From positions 1-40,854 of the forward strand of contig CAYYTE010000006.1 in the NCBI GenBank assembly GCA_964474685.1: 40,854 nucleotides of DNA. The letters are read 5' to 3'. How positions within the stretch are numbered: the stretch's first letter is position 1; each line of letters starts with the position of its first letter. The translations under genes were made by a program, and so were the position numbers. Positions 8,751 to 16,424 of this stretch are shown one piece after another. The DNA is from UBA1737 sp964474685. GTDB taxonomy: Bacteria; Bacillota_I; Bacilli_A; ML615J-28; CAG-313. The notes under the pieces were generated by a model. That model saw only the letters and a program-made list of their open reading frames with translations, ran no database searches and was not told where the DNA came from.

Positions 8751-9588
8751 AAGATTTACTAATTTCCTTTTTAATTTCTTTTTCCCATTCAGGATTATCT
8801 AGTCCATAACTGATATTCGCTTTAATATAACCGATTTTAGAACCGATATCATAGCGTGATCCATCAAATATACAAGCATAGATGGTTTTCTCTTTTAATA
8901 AAGAAGCAATTGCATCAGTTAGTTGAATTTCCTTATTGATTCCAGGTAACGTATTTTCAAGATGTTTAAAAATTTCTTGATTAAATATATATCTCCCTAG
9001 TACAGCAAATTGACTTGGGGCTTGTAGAGGCTTTTCAACTATAGAATGAATAGGAAAAAATGTATTTGTATAATTGTCACTTTCAATAACCCCATATTTT
9101 GAGCAATCCTTTAAGGGAACTTGTTGTACTCCCAAGCAAGCTTGTTTTGTTATTTGATAGCAATCACATAAAGAATGTATTCCAAAGAATGGTTTATTCT
9201 CATCTTTTTTTACCAAATCATCGCCAAGCATTACCGCGAAAGCTTCTTCCTTAACATAATCTTTTGCTAATAGAATTGCATGGCCAAGCCCTAAAGGGTT
9301 TTCTTGAACAACGTAATCAATATTAATTTTATCGATTAACAAGTTTAATTCATTGATTGCAGGATAGTTTGATTCTTCTTTTTGAAAGTAATCTTTAACT
9401 AAAGTTTGATTGGGACCTAATACAATGACGATATGCTCAATTCCTGCTAGAATCGCTTCTTCAATGATATATTGTATAGTGGGTTTATCAATAACTGGTA
9501 GCATTGTTTTCATTACCGATTTGGTAATTGGGTAGAATCTTGTTCCTTTCCCCGCAATCGGGATGATTGCTGTTTTAATTTGAGACAT
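8731..9588 (-). CDS. galU: UTP-glucose-1-phosphate uridylyltransferase (GalU)
   Basis: Makes UDP-glucose from UTP and glucose-1-phosphate, for glycolipids and surface glycans. The protein is 285 aa, normal length. It has the nucleotide-binding motif GKGTRF (13-18), then TKSVMKTMLPVIDKP, where Met26 replaces the usual Pro of the TKxxPKEMLP segment, then QENPLGLGHAI, MLGDDLV and VEKP, and GSRYDIGSKIGYIKANI near the end. The perfect AAGGAGG site (9599-9593) overlaps the maf stop codon. The pairing with an acyltransferase suggests a role in membrane glycolipid or lipid-linked polymer synthesis (inference). Confidence 0.92.
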   Translation of the reverse strand: MSQIKTAIIPIAGKGTRFYPITKSVMKTMLPVIDKPTIQYIIEEAILAGIEHIVIVLGPNQTLVKDYFQKEESNYPAINELNLLIDKINIDYVVQENPLGLGHAILLAKDYVKEEAFAVMLGDDLVKKDENKPFFGIHSLCDCYQITKQACLGVQQVPLKDCSKYGVIESDNYTNTFFPIHSIVEKPLQAPSQFAVLGRYIFNQEIFKHLENTLPGINKEIQLTDAIASLLKEKTIYACIFDGSRYDIGSKIGYIKANISYGLDNPEWEKEIKKEISKSYDSRKN

Positions 9589-9597
9589 ATAACCTCC

Positions 9598-10158
9598 TTA
9601 TTTCCAACCTATTTTTAATAGATGATGATATACTTGTGATAATGGTAGCCCCATAACATTAAAATAATCCCCTTCAATACCTTTAATATATCGACTTGCA
9701 AAACCTTGGATTGCGTAAGCCCCCGCTTTATCTAGTACATTCTCTTTTTGTAGATATTCGCTTATTTCCTCATCGGATATATCAAAAAAGGAAACTATTG
9801 TAGTATTTGAAAAAGAATCAACGATGTCTTTATAATATATCGCTACTCCTGTTATTACAGAATGTGTTTTTCCGGATAGAGATTGCAGAATATATCTGGC
9901 ATCTTCTAAAGATTTTGGCTTACCTAGTATTAGTTTATTCATAAATACTAATGTATCAGCTCCAATTACAATATCATTGGGATGTAGTAAGTGAATAGGT
10001 TTTGCTTTTTGAAGTGCTAAATCTTTGACTATTTCTGTTTCAGATTTACCTTTATCAACGATTTCATTAATGGGTAGGCTTTCAACTATGTGTTTTATTC
10101 CTCCAATGTTTAGAATTTCGTGGCGTCTTGGTGAAGACGATGCGAGTATTGTTTTCAT
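9598..10158 (-). CDS. maf: Maf nucleoside-triphosphate pyrophosphatase
   Basis: House-cleaning pyrophosphatase that removes dTTP/UTP and modified NTPs. The protein is 186 aa. Family motifs are SSSPRR (7-12), IGADTLV with the catalytic Asp68, LGKPKS, SGKTHSVITGVA, KAGAYAIQG and GDYFNVMGLPL. The start at 10158 has GGAAGGA about 7 bases upstream. First gene of a leftward operon; its TAA stop is embedded in the galU ribosome site, 9 bases before the galU start. Confidence 0.94.
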   Translation of the reverse strand: MKTILASSSPRRHEILNIGGIKHIVESLPINEIVDKGKSETEIVKDLALQKAKPIHLLHPNDIVIGADTLVFMNKLILGKPKSLEDARYILQSLSGKTHSVITGVAIYYKDIVDSFSNTTIVSFFDISDEEISEYLQKENVLDKAGAYAIQGFASRYIKGIEGDYFNVMGLPLSQVYHHLLKIGWK

Positions 10159-10180
10159 TGATTTGTCCTTCCTATCTTTT

Positions 10181-10211
10181 ATTATAATAAGTATATCACA
10201 ATCTAAATCAA
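10181..10211 (-). promoter_or_regulatory. Possible promoter for maf-galU-acyltransferase
   Basis: Minus strand -10 TATAAT (10186-10181) with TTGATT (10211-10206) 19 bases upstream. The spacing is long, so the -35 is uncertain; the -10 is good and is placed just after the lysS terminator. Confidence 0.45.
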
Positions 10212-10220
10212 ATTTGTTGC

Positions 10221-10260
10221 AAAAGAAAAGGATTCTATTTATTTTTATATAAATAGAATC
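10221..10260 (-). terminator. lysS terminator
   Basis: Perfect 12-base stem GATTCTATTTAT (10231-10242) with ATAAATAGAATC (10249-10260), 6-base loop; a T-rich tail follows leftward (10230-10221). Confidence 0.85.
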
Positions 10261-10268
10261 TTATGTAT

Positions 10269-11972
10269 TTAATTATTACGATCTTTCATATGTGGGAATA
10301 ATAGTACATCACGAATTGTATCACAATTGGTAAGTAACATAGTTAATCTATCAATACCGATACCGATTCCCCCCGTAGGAGCCATCCCATATTCTAGTGA
10401 TTCAACAAAATCGTTATCCATTTCATTTGCTTCGTCATTACCTAATTCTTTTTCTTTAATTTGTTCTAAGAAACGAAGTCTTTGTTCAATTGGATCATTT
10501 AACTCAGTATATGCATTTGAGTATTCGTGACCTGCAACAAAAAGTTCAAAACGATCAACAAAACGAGGGTTCTCTTTATTTTGCTTTGTTAAAGGGCTGA
10601 TTTCTACTGGATGCCCATACACAAAAGTAGGTTGAATTAAAGATTCTTCTACATATTTTTCAAAGAATTCATTGATTATATGGCCGACTGTTCTTTCATG
10701 TAATGGAATATCAATATGATGTTCTTTAGCGAGAGCAAGAGCCTCATCTAAATCTGTAATCTTCCAAAAATCAATTCCGGTTTTTTCCTTGATACCGTCA
10801 ACCATATGAAGTCTTTTGAATGGTGCCTTCAAAGAGATTGCAGTTCCACAGAAATTAATTTCAGTTGTGCCAAGAATAGTGGAAGCAAGACTATCAAATA
10901 AATTTTCATTTAAAGTCATCATATCGTCTAAATTGCCATAAGCCATATAAGCTTCTACTGTAGTAAATTCAGGGTTATGAGTTGCATCCATTCCTTCATT
11001 TCTGAATAAACGGCCAATTTCATATACTCTTTCCATACCACCAACGATTAAACGTTTTAAATATAACTCAGTTGCAATTCGTAAATAGAAGTCTTTATCT
11101 AATGCATTATGATGAGTAACAAAAGGACGAGCATTAGCGCCTCCAAGAATTGGATTTAGTACGGGTGTTTCTACTTCAACAAAACCTTGGCTGTCTAAGA
11201 AACTTTGAATTCCCCTGATAATACGTGGACGAGTGAAGGCAATTCTTTTTGAATCTTCATTCATAATTAAATCTACATATCTACGTCTTCTTGCTTCTTC
11301 CTTGTCTTGAAGACCATGGAATTTTTCAGGAAGAGGACGAAGAGCTTTACATAAATGGGTATACTTTGTTGCTTGTACGCTTAATTCCCCCGCAATGGTT
11401 TTCATTACAATACCCGTGATACCAACGATATCACCAATATCTGCCATTTTATAAAGGGAGTACATTTCTTCACCTAACGTGTCAAAGCGAAGATAGATTT
11501 GAATTGTTCCATACTTATCTTGAATATGCATAAAACCATTCTTACCTTGGCGACGATTGGTCATAATACGACCAGCAATTGTAACTTCTTTACCTTGTTT
11601 CTCTAAATCTTCTGCTTGAAGATTTAGACCAAAGTCTTGGATTTCTTTTGTATTACTATTTGTAATAAACTTTGTTCCATAAGGATCGATGTTTAAACGT
11701 TTTAGTTCAAACACTTTTGTTCTTCTGGCAATTTCTTGGTCGCCTAAATCTAAAGACGGATCAAAGTACTCGTTAAACTCTGTTAAGTCAGCTAGGAATT
11801 TTTCTCCATAGGCTTTTTTGATTGCTTCCGAGTCATGAGCACAAGCTGAACAAACTATATTTGTAGGTGTAATTGCCTCATATCCTTTATATTGATTAAA
11901 AGTAACCATTGTTTGCTTTAGAATTGAAGGTAATTCAAATTTCTTTTTACAAAGTGGGCATTCTAAATACAT
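10269..11972 (-). CDS. lysS: Class II lysyl-tRNA synthetase with extra N-terminal zinc-ribbon-like domain
   Basis: Charges tRNA-Lys. The protein is 567 aa against about 490-500 for the family. The standard enzyme begins near residue 78 (QEIARRTKVFELKRLNIDPYG), followed by the OB-fold anticodon domain (VTIAGRIMTNRRQGKNGFMHIQD), motif 2 (RNEGMDATHNPEFT) and motif 3 (GIGIGIDRLTM). Ahead of this are about 75 extra residues holding CPLC (Cys5, Cys8) and CSAC (Cys41, Cys44), a likely zinc ribbon. The extension is real coding: ATG 11972 has AAGGAG 8 bases upstream and a good promoter (-35 TTCACA, 18 bases, -10 TATAAT). No T-box is visible in the roughly 30-base leader. Confidence 0.95.
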   Translation of the reverse strand: MYLECPLCKKKFELPSILKQTMVTFNQYKGYEAITPTNIVCSACAHDSEAIKKAYGEKFLADLTEFNEYFDPSLDLGDQEIARRTKVFELKRLNIDPYGTKFITNSNTKEIQDFGLNLQAEDLEKQGKEVTIAGRIMTNRRQGKNGFMHIQDKYGTIQIYLRFDTLGEEMYSLYKMADIGDIVGITGIVMKTIAGELSVQATKYTHLCKALRPLPEKFHGLQDKEEARRRRYVDLIMNEDSKRIAFTRPRIIRGIQSFLDSQGFVEVETPVLNPILGGANARPFVTHHNALDKDFYLRIATELYLKRLIVGGMERVYEIGRLFRNEGMDATHNPEFTTVEAYMAYGNLDDMMTLNENLFDSLASTILGTTEINFCGTAISLKAPFKRLHMVDGIKEKTGIDFWKITDLDEALALAKEHHIDIPLHERTVGHIINEFFEKYVEESLIQPTFVYGHPVEISPLTKQNKENPRFVDRFELFVAGHEYSNAYTELNDPIEQRLRFLEQIKEKELGNDEANEMDNDFVESLEYGMAPTGGIGIGIDRLTMLLTNCDTIRDVLLFPHMKDRNN

Positions 11973-12007
11973 ACTATATTCTCCTTAAACTAATTTCTAT
12001 ATGGTTT

Positions 12008-12037
12008 ATTATATCATATTTTAAAAAATCTTGTGAA
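12008..12037 (-). promoter_or_regulatory. lysS promoter
   Basis: Minus strand -35 TTCACA (12037-12032), 18-base spacer, -10 TATAAT (12013-12008). It fixes the 5' end of the extended lysS and leaves a short leader. Confidence 0.7.
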
Positions 12038-12152
12038 TTAATGATTAAAAAAGAGAAACCACCTCATTTGAATCCTATTTTTTTAATGAAAAGGAAAGAC
12101 TTGAGTAATAAGTTTGCAAAATGAAAAGTTAAAAAAAACATAAGCAAAAGAG

Positions 12153-12181
12153 TTTACAAACAAAAGATTTTAAGGTATAAT
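12153..12181 (+). promoter_or_regulatory. Promoter for the tRNA-Tyr/tRNA-Gln pair
   Basis: -35 TTTACA (12153-12158), 17-base spacer, -10 TATAAT (12176-12181), 38 bases before tRNA-Tyr. Confidence 0.75.
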
Positions 12182-12218
12182 AATAAAGCATAAATCAATA
12201 TGATTCTATGTTCAATGT

Positions 12219-12303
12219 GGAAGGATAGCGAAGTGGCTAAACGCGGCGGACTGTAAATCCGCTCTCTATGAGTTCGGTGGTTCGAATCCACTTCCTTCCA
12301 CCA
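12219..12303 (+). tRNA. tRNA-Tyr (GTA)
   Basis: 85 bases with encoded CCA. The acceptor stem GGAAGGA pairs perfectly with TCCTTCC, with discriminator A. The anticodon arm has GTA at 12253-12255 between GCGGA and TCCGC. A long variable arm is present, as expected for class II tRNA-Tyr. The T arm is GGTGG-TTCGAAT-CCACT. Confidence 0.97.
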
Positions 12304-12310
12304 TTTTTTT

Positions 12311-12384
12311 AGGGCTATAGCCAAGCGGTAAGGCAAAGGACTTTGACTCCTTCATCGCTGGTTCGAATCCAACTAGCCCTACCA
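12311..12384 (+). tRNA. tRNA-Gln (TTG)
   Basis: 74 bases with encoded CCA. The acceptor stem AGGGCTA pairs with TAGCCCT. The anticodon TTG is at 12343-12345 within AAGGA-CTTTGAC-TCCTT. The T loop is TTCGAAT. Seven bases separate it from tRNA-Tyr and both share one promoter and terminator. The A1-T72 pair and A discriminator differ from the usual U1-A72 type start of bacterial tRNA-Gln. Confidence 0.95.
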
Positions 12385-12393
12385 ATTGCTTTC

Positions 12394-12421
12394 AAGAATG
12401 ATTTGTATCATTCTTTTTTTT
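12394..12421 (+). terminator. Terminator of the tRNA unit
   Basis: AAGAATGAT (12394-12402) pairs with ATCATTCTT (12407-12415) around TTGT, followed by a T run. Confidence 0.88.
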
Positions 12422-12462
12422 ATTAAAGATATAGTAATTATATACAATTTTATTAAAATACG

Positions 12463-12471
12463 TGTTATAAT
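12463..12471 (+). promoter_or_regulatory. Extended -10 promoter of the HAAS-domain gene
   Basis: TGtTATAAT at 12463-12471 is an extended -10 element; no good -35 is seen at 16-18 bases. It lies 30 bases before the ATG at 12502. Confidence 0.55.
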
Positions 12472-12501
12472 TAACCATAGTGATTTGAAAGGATGAAATT
12501 C

Positions 12502-14433
12502 ATGAAACAAGAAGAATTTTTTAATCAATTAGCAAATGAACTAAGGTATCTACCACCTAAAGAATTTAATAAAGTTATGACTTATTATCGAGACCGTATC
12601 AATATAGCTATTGATTATGGAGAAAAAGAAGAGGCTGTAATTGCGGGGCTGCCGAATCCAAAAAAGATTGCTAAAGATACATATGAATCCTATGGCCCTA
12701 ACTTTCTTACTATTCAAAAGAAACGACTTCATAATCGTTATGTTTTACGTTCGATTGTGGACATCTTATTGATGTTTGTTATTTTTACTGCATTCATTGG
12801 AGTGATTCTATTATTTGGTATTAACTTTAGTCATATGTTCACCTTAGTTCATAATGTGTTTGGACAAAATTCAGTAATTGATGGTATCAAAATTCTTTTA
12901 TTTGTGATATGTTATATTTTGTTATTTCTAATTGGTTTTATATATATTGCTAATTTTATATATTTTATTTTCACTCATTTGTTTGAGAACGTATGGATGG
13001 CTTTTTCTAGTAAAAAGATTCCATGTTTTGTCGATTTTTCTCTTGTACAAACGATAAAAAAAGTAAGTCATAAAAAAATATTTCTAATTGTCGTTCTTTG
13101 TACTTGTATTGGCATGGTTTTTACCGGGGTTTGGTCTTATGTTGCGAAAGGATATGTATATCAAAGTTTTGAAAACCAATGTGTAAAAGAAACACTCTAT
13201 GATTATGATAATATAGAGGAAATTACATTTAGCCAAAATGAGGGAAAAATATATTTAGTAGGATCGGAAGATATTTCCTCAATAAGGATACTTTATCAAT
13301 ATACTTTTAATAATGATTATAATGCGTCTATTACGGATAAAAAATTAGTCATAAAGAATTCGTCTAGAGTAACCTATGACCTCCTTGACTTCTTAAGAGA
13401 ACCTACACCGATACTTACTATATATATACCAACAAATAAAGATAATCTTTCCGTTAATCTTTCCTTAGATAATGGCTATGTAGAATTAAATAAAGTGAAT
13501 TGCAATGTAAATTTAAATGTATCCATTCAATCGGGAAGTGTCGTTGTTAGTGATTCTACTATGAAGAATGTTCATATAGAAAGTTATAGAGCAAAAGTCG
13601 GAGTAAGTAAAGGAACATTCAACGAATTATTTATTAAATCTACAAGTGCACAAATCGTTTTAGATAAGTTAACAAGTAATATTATTGAAATTGATAATGG
13701 TACAGCAAAAAATCAAATTTCGAATGTTGACGCAACATCGTTTACTTATAAAACATCCTCAGGGGAAGCGAGTATTACAAATCTTACTTCTATAGGGTGC
13801 AATCTTCAAACGAAAGCTTCGCTTGTAAATTTAGTGAACATTTCATGTGATACATTTTCTGGCACGATACAAGCAACGAGTAAAGTAACGGTAAATAACT
13901 CAATTATTTCAAAACTTGCAACCTTTAGCGTTTCAGAACAATCGTATTTGGTTATTGATTATATTAAAACTCCTATTTGTAAGTTCACAGGAAATAATGG
14001 CGTGTTCTTTTTAAATAATATAAATGTTAATATGACAGAAACAAAAGATAATCTAGAGTTTAGTAAAAAATATAATCTTAAGACTTTAGATTGTGATGTT
14101 ACGATTGATAACAATGGAGTATCTTCAAAAACAGAGATTGGGACAAGTAAAATTAATCTTTTAACTTGTAATATAAACTATAGTTATTTCTATATAACGG
14201 ATACGACAATTAAACATGCATTTTTACAATTAAAGAATATTGAGTATGCAAAGTTTATAAATGTTTATGGAGAGGTTGTAGTAGAGCTGACAAACATTTC
14301 TGGGCTTAGTTATAAAAATGATGATGAAAGTAGTACTTCATTAACACTAAGTAAATACGATGCGTCAAGTGTTGCTTCAATTAATTCAGAAACAGATTAT
14401 AAGAATGTGGAAGTTATAGTTAAGGAGCAATAA
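12502..14433 (+). CDS. HAAS-domain membrane protein with beta-rich extracytoplasmic region
   Basis: 643 aa; function unknown. Residues 1-65 form a HAAS/DUF1700-type helical domain (EFFNQLANELRYLPPKE, YRDRI, AGLPNPKKIAKD), usually found on proteins that partner PadR-like regulators. Three membrane segments follow at about 83-107, 129-157 and 192-215. The rest (about 430 aa) is made of short Ser/Thr/Asn/Val-rich beta strands in a ladder (for example VELNKVNCNVNLNVS, GEASITNLTS), resembling DUF4097-like or right-handed beta-helix domains, and is probably outside the cell. ATG 12502 is chosen over ATG 12493 because GAAAGGA (12487-12493) overlaps the latter and sits 8 bases from the former. No PadR gene is adjacent. 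Single-gene unit. Confidence 0.8.
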   Translation: MKQEEFFNQLANELRYLPPKEFNKVMTYYRDRINIAIDYGEKEEAVIAGLPNPKKIAKDTYESYGPNFLTIQKKRLHNRYVLRSIVDILLMFVIFTAFIGVILLFGINFSHMFTLVHNVFGQNSVIDGIKILLFVICYILLFLIGFIYIANFIYFIFTHLFENVWMAFSSKKIPCFVDFSLVQTIKKVSHKKIFLIVVLCTCIGMVFTGVWSYVAKGYVYQSFENQCVKETLYDYDNIEEITFSQNEGKIYLVGSEDISSIRILYQYTFNNDYNASITDKKLVIKNSSRVTYDLLDFLREPTPILTIYIPTNKDNLSVNLSLDNGYVELNKVNCNVNLNVSIQSGSVVVSDSTMKNVHIESYRAKVGVSKGTFNELFIKSTSAQIVLDKLTSNIIEIDNGTAKNQISNVDATSFTYKTSSGEASITNLTSIGCNLQTKASLVNLVNISCDTFSGTIQATSKVTVNNSIISKLATFSVSEQSYLVIDYIKTPICKFTGNNGVFFLNNINVNMTETKDNLEFSKKYNLKTLDCDVTIDNNGVSSKTEIGTSKINLLTCNINYSYFYITDTTIKHAFLQLKNIEYAKFINVYGEVVVELTNISGLSYKNDDESSTSLTLSKYDASSVASINSETDYKNVEVIVKEQ

Positions 14434-14460
14434 AAAAGAAGACAAAAGTCTTCTTTTTTT
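14432..14460. terminator. Bidirectional terminator between the HAAS-domain gene and aspA
   Basis: Stem of A6-GAAGAC (14432-14443) with GTCTTC-T6 (14448-14459), loop AAAA, T run rightward; the A-rich arm gives Ts leftward, 5 bases beyond the aspA stop. Confidence 0.85.
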
Positions 14461-14464
14461 CTTA

Positions 14465-15871
14465 TTATTTCTCTTTTTGTTCCAAGAACTCTTCCCCTAA
14501 TATTCCAGGGGAGGTCATATTTTCAGGATTTAATATCTCATCTATGGCTTCTTTATTTAATAGTCCTTTGGATAAAACTAAGTCTTTTATATTCATTTCT
14601 TTTTCCATCGCCTCATCTACTAAGGAACAAGATGTTTCAAATCCTAGGTGTGGGGATAATGCTGTAACTAAAAGCAAACTTTGTTCAACTTCTTGTTCAC
14701 ATTGTGCTTTATTGCAAGTGATATTGACGATGCATGAGTCTCTAAAGGATCTTGTAGCACGTCTTAGTGATGTGATTTCTTCGAATAAGGACATAAGTAT
14801 TATTGGTTCAAATACGTTAAGTTCTAATTGTCCTCCTTCAACTGCACTACTAATAGTAACATCTAAACCTTGAATATAAAAAGCAACTTGATTTACTACT
14901 TCTGGTATTACTGGATTTACTTTTCCAGGCATAATTGTGGATCCTGGTTGAACGGCAGGAAGATTTATCTCATTATAGCTAGACATAAGCCTCAAATCAC
15001 TAGCGGCTTTGGAAAGGTTCAATATAGTAATTTTTATACAACTGGATACAAAACTAAAGCAAGCTAGATTTCTAGTTGAATCAATTAAATCTTTTGCGGG
15101 TTTAAAGTCTTCACCAGACATTTTAGCAATATTACTAACAACTTTTTTTGCATACTTCGTATTGGCATTAAGCCCTGTTCCGATTGCGGTTGCTCCAAGG
15201 TTGATTTCTAATAGAGATTCAATTGCGTCATCCATTCGTTTAATATCTCTTGCAAGTGCACTTGCATATGCATGAAATTCTTGACCCAACCGAATGGGAA
15301 TTGCTTCTTGTAAATGTGTTCTCCCTAGTTTTGTAACATTGTCAAACTCTTTTGCTTTATCTAGAAGCACGTTTTGAAGTTTTTTCAATTCAACAATCGT
15401 TTTTTTGATTTGTTTCACCATTGCGATTTTCCCTGCAGTGGGGATTACATCATTTGTTGATTGTCCAAAGTTTACATGGTCTAATGGATGAACAATGTCG
15501 TAAGTACCTCTTTTTCCGCCCAACATTTCATTTGCCCGATTGGCTAGTACTTCGTTAGCATTCATATTGATACTTGTTCCTGCACCGCCTTGAATAAGAT
15601 CGGTAACGAATTGTCCATGCAACCTTCCATTTAATATTTCATCACAAGAAAGCATTATTGCTTTTGCAATTTTTTCATCTATCATTCCTGCATCCATATT
15701 TGCTTTGGCACACGCTTTTTTAACAATAGCAAGAGCTTTAATAAGTTGTCTACAAATTGGGCGCTTAGTAATATCAAAGTTATTTTTTGCACGCAGTGTT
15801 TGAATACCATAATATACTTCAGCTGGTACTTGTAGTTCCCCGAGGGAATCTTTTTCAATCCGATATTTCAT
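14465..15871 (-). CDS. aspA: Aspartate ammonia-lyase
   Basis: Converts aspartate to fumarate and ammonia in the cytoplasm. The protein is 468 aa, as expected. It has the lyase 1 superfamily signature GSTIMPGKVNP (around residues 309-319) and family blocks RIEKDSLGE, IQGGAGTSINMNANEV, HVNFGQSTNDVIPTA and GRTHLQEAIPIRLGQEF. ELNVFEPIILMSLF, with N-terminal R(I)EKDxLG, favours aspartase over fumarase C; the two share the fold, so fumarase activity is the alternative. GGAAAGGA lies about 5 bases before the ATG at 15871. Alone in its transcription unit; no asparaginase or transporter is adjacent. Confidence 0.9.
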   Translation of the reverse strand: MKYRIEKDSLGELQVPAEVYYGIQTLRAKNNFDITKRPICRQLIKALAIVKKACAKANMDAGMIDEKIAKAIMLSCDEILNGRLHGQFVTDLIQGGAGTSINMNANEVLANRANEMLGGKRGTYDIVHPLDHVNFGQSTNDVIPTAGKIAMVKQIKKTIVELKKLQNVLLDKAKEFDNVTKLGRTHLQEAIPIRLGQEFHAYASALARDIKRMDDAIESLLEINLGATAIGTGLNANTKYAKKVVSNIAKMSGEDFKPAKDLIDSTRNLACFSFVSSCIKITILNLSKAASDLRLMSSYNEINLPAVQPGSTIMPGKVNPVIPEVVNQVAFYIQGLDVTISSAVEGGQLELNVFEPIILMSLFEEITSLRRATRSFRDSCIVNITCNKAQCEQEVEQSLLLVTALSPHLGFETSCSLVDEAMEKEMNIKDLVLSKGLLNKEAIDEILNPENMTSPGILGEEFLEQKEK

Positions 15872-16394
15872 ATGTTTCCTTTCCCAAATTTAATTATATA
15901 TCATACGTTTACTGTAATATCACGAGTTTTGAAAGTAATAAATTTGTTATGTTATTTTGTAATCTTTCTATAGCATACCATAATTTCTATAAAAAAACAA
16001 TAAAAAGATTTTAAATTGAAATATTTCATAAATAAATAGAATTATTATCTATTCTAATATTTATAGGAATTAAATTTCTTTCTCTATTCATCAAATCATT
16101 TAAATTTAATTATTAAAGAATGTTTACCCACAAAGAAAAAGTTCAAACGATTTAGCCCCCTTTTATAGCATAATAACTGTCAAACTCTCTAGGTAGTTTT
16201 TAGCACGATATTTGATTTAATAAAAAATGTAATTTAGATTAAGAATAAATTGCAATTATCAAAAAGTATCTTTTTTAGTTATATAAATTAACAAAAATAC
16301 ATTTACCTAAAGTCAGAATAATTTTTCTTAGTGTAAAACCTTTTGTAGTTGATATATAAATAAACTAAAATAAACACAATATTTTTTATTATTA
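15872..16394. other. AT-rich intergenic region between divergent aspA and the 1,192-aa protein gene
   Basis: About 520 bases with no supportable gene. It should hold the aspA promoter; a minus-strand TATAAT is at 15898-15893, with no convincing -35. A short G/C-richer island (about 16140-16205) stands out from the very AT-rich flanks, but no stable hairpin, riboswitch or repeat was found in it. Confidence 0.6.
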
Positions 16395-16403
16395 TGGTAT
16401 AAT
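16395..16403 (+). promoter_or_regulatory. Extended -10 promoter of the 1,192-aa protein gene
   Basis: TGgTATAAT (16395-16403), extended -10 form, with no clear -35; the ATG is 22 bases downstream, with AGAGGTGAT (16411-16419) as ribosome site. Confidence 0.6.
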
Positions 16404-16424
16404 AATGTAAAGAGGTGATTAGTA

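Noticed and set aside
12154..12336. Minus-strand open frame of 60 codons over the tRNA genes
   Set aside because: It is the antisense of tRNA-Tyr and its flank, a common false gene; there is no ribosome site.
16124..16132. TTACCCACA, one mismatch from a DnaA box
   Set aside because: A single copy with no cluster, no dnaA or dnaN nearby and no AT-rich 13-mers arranged as an origin.
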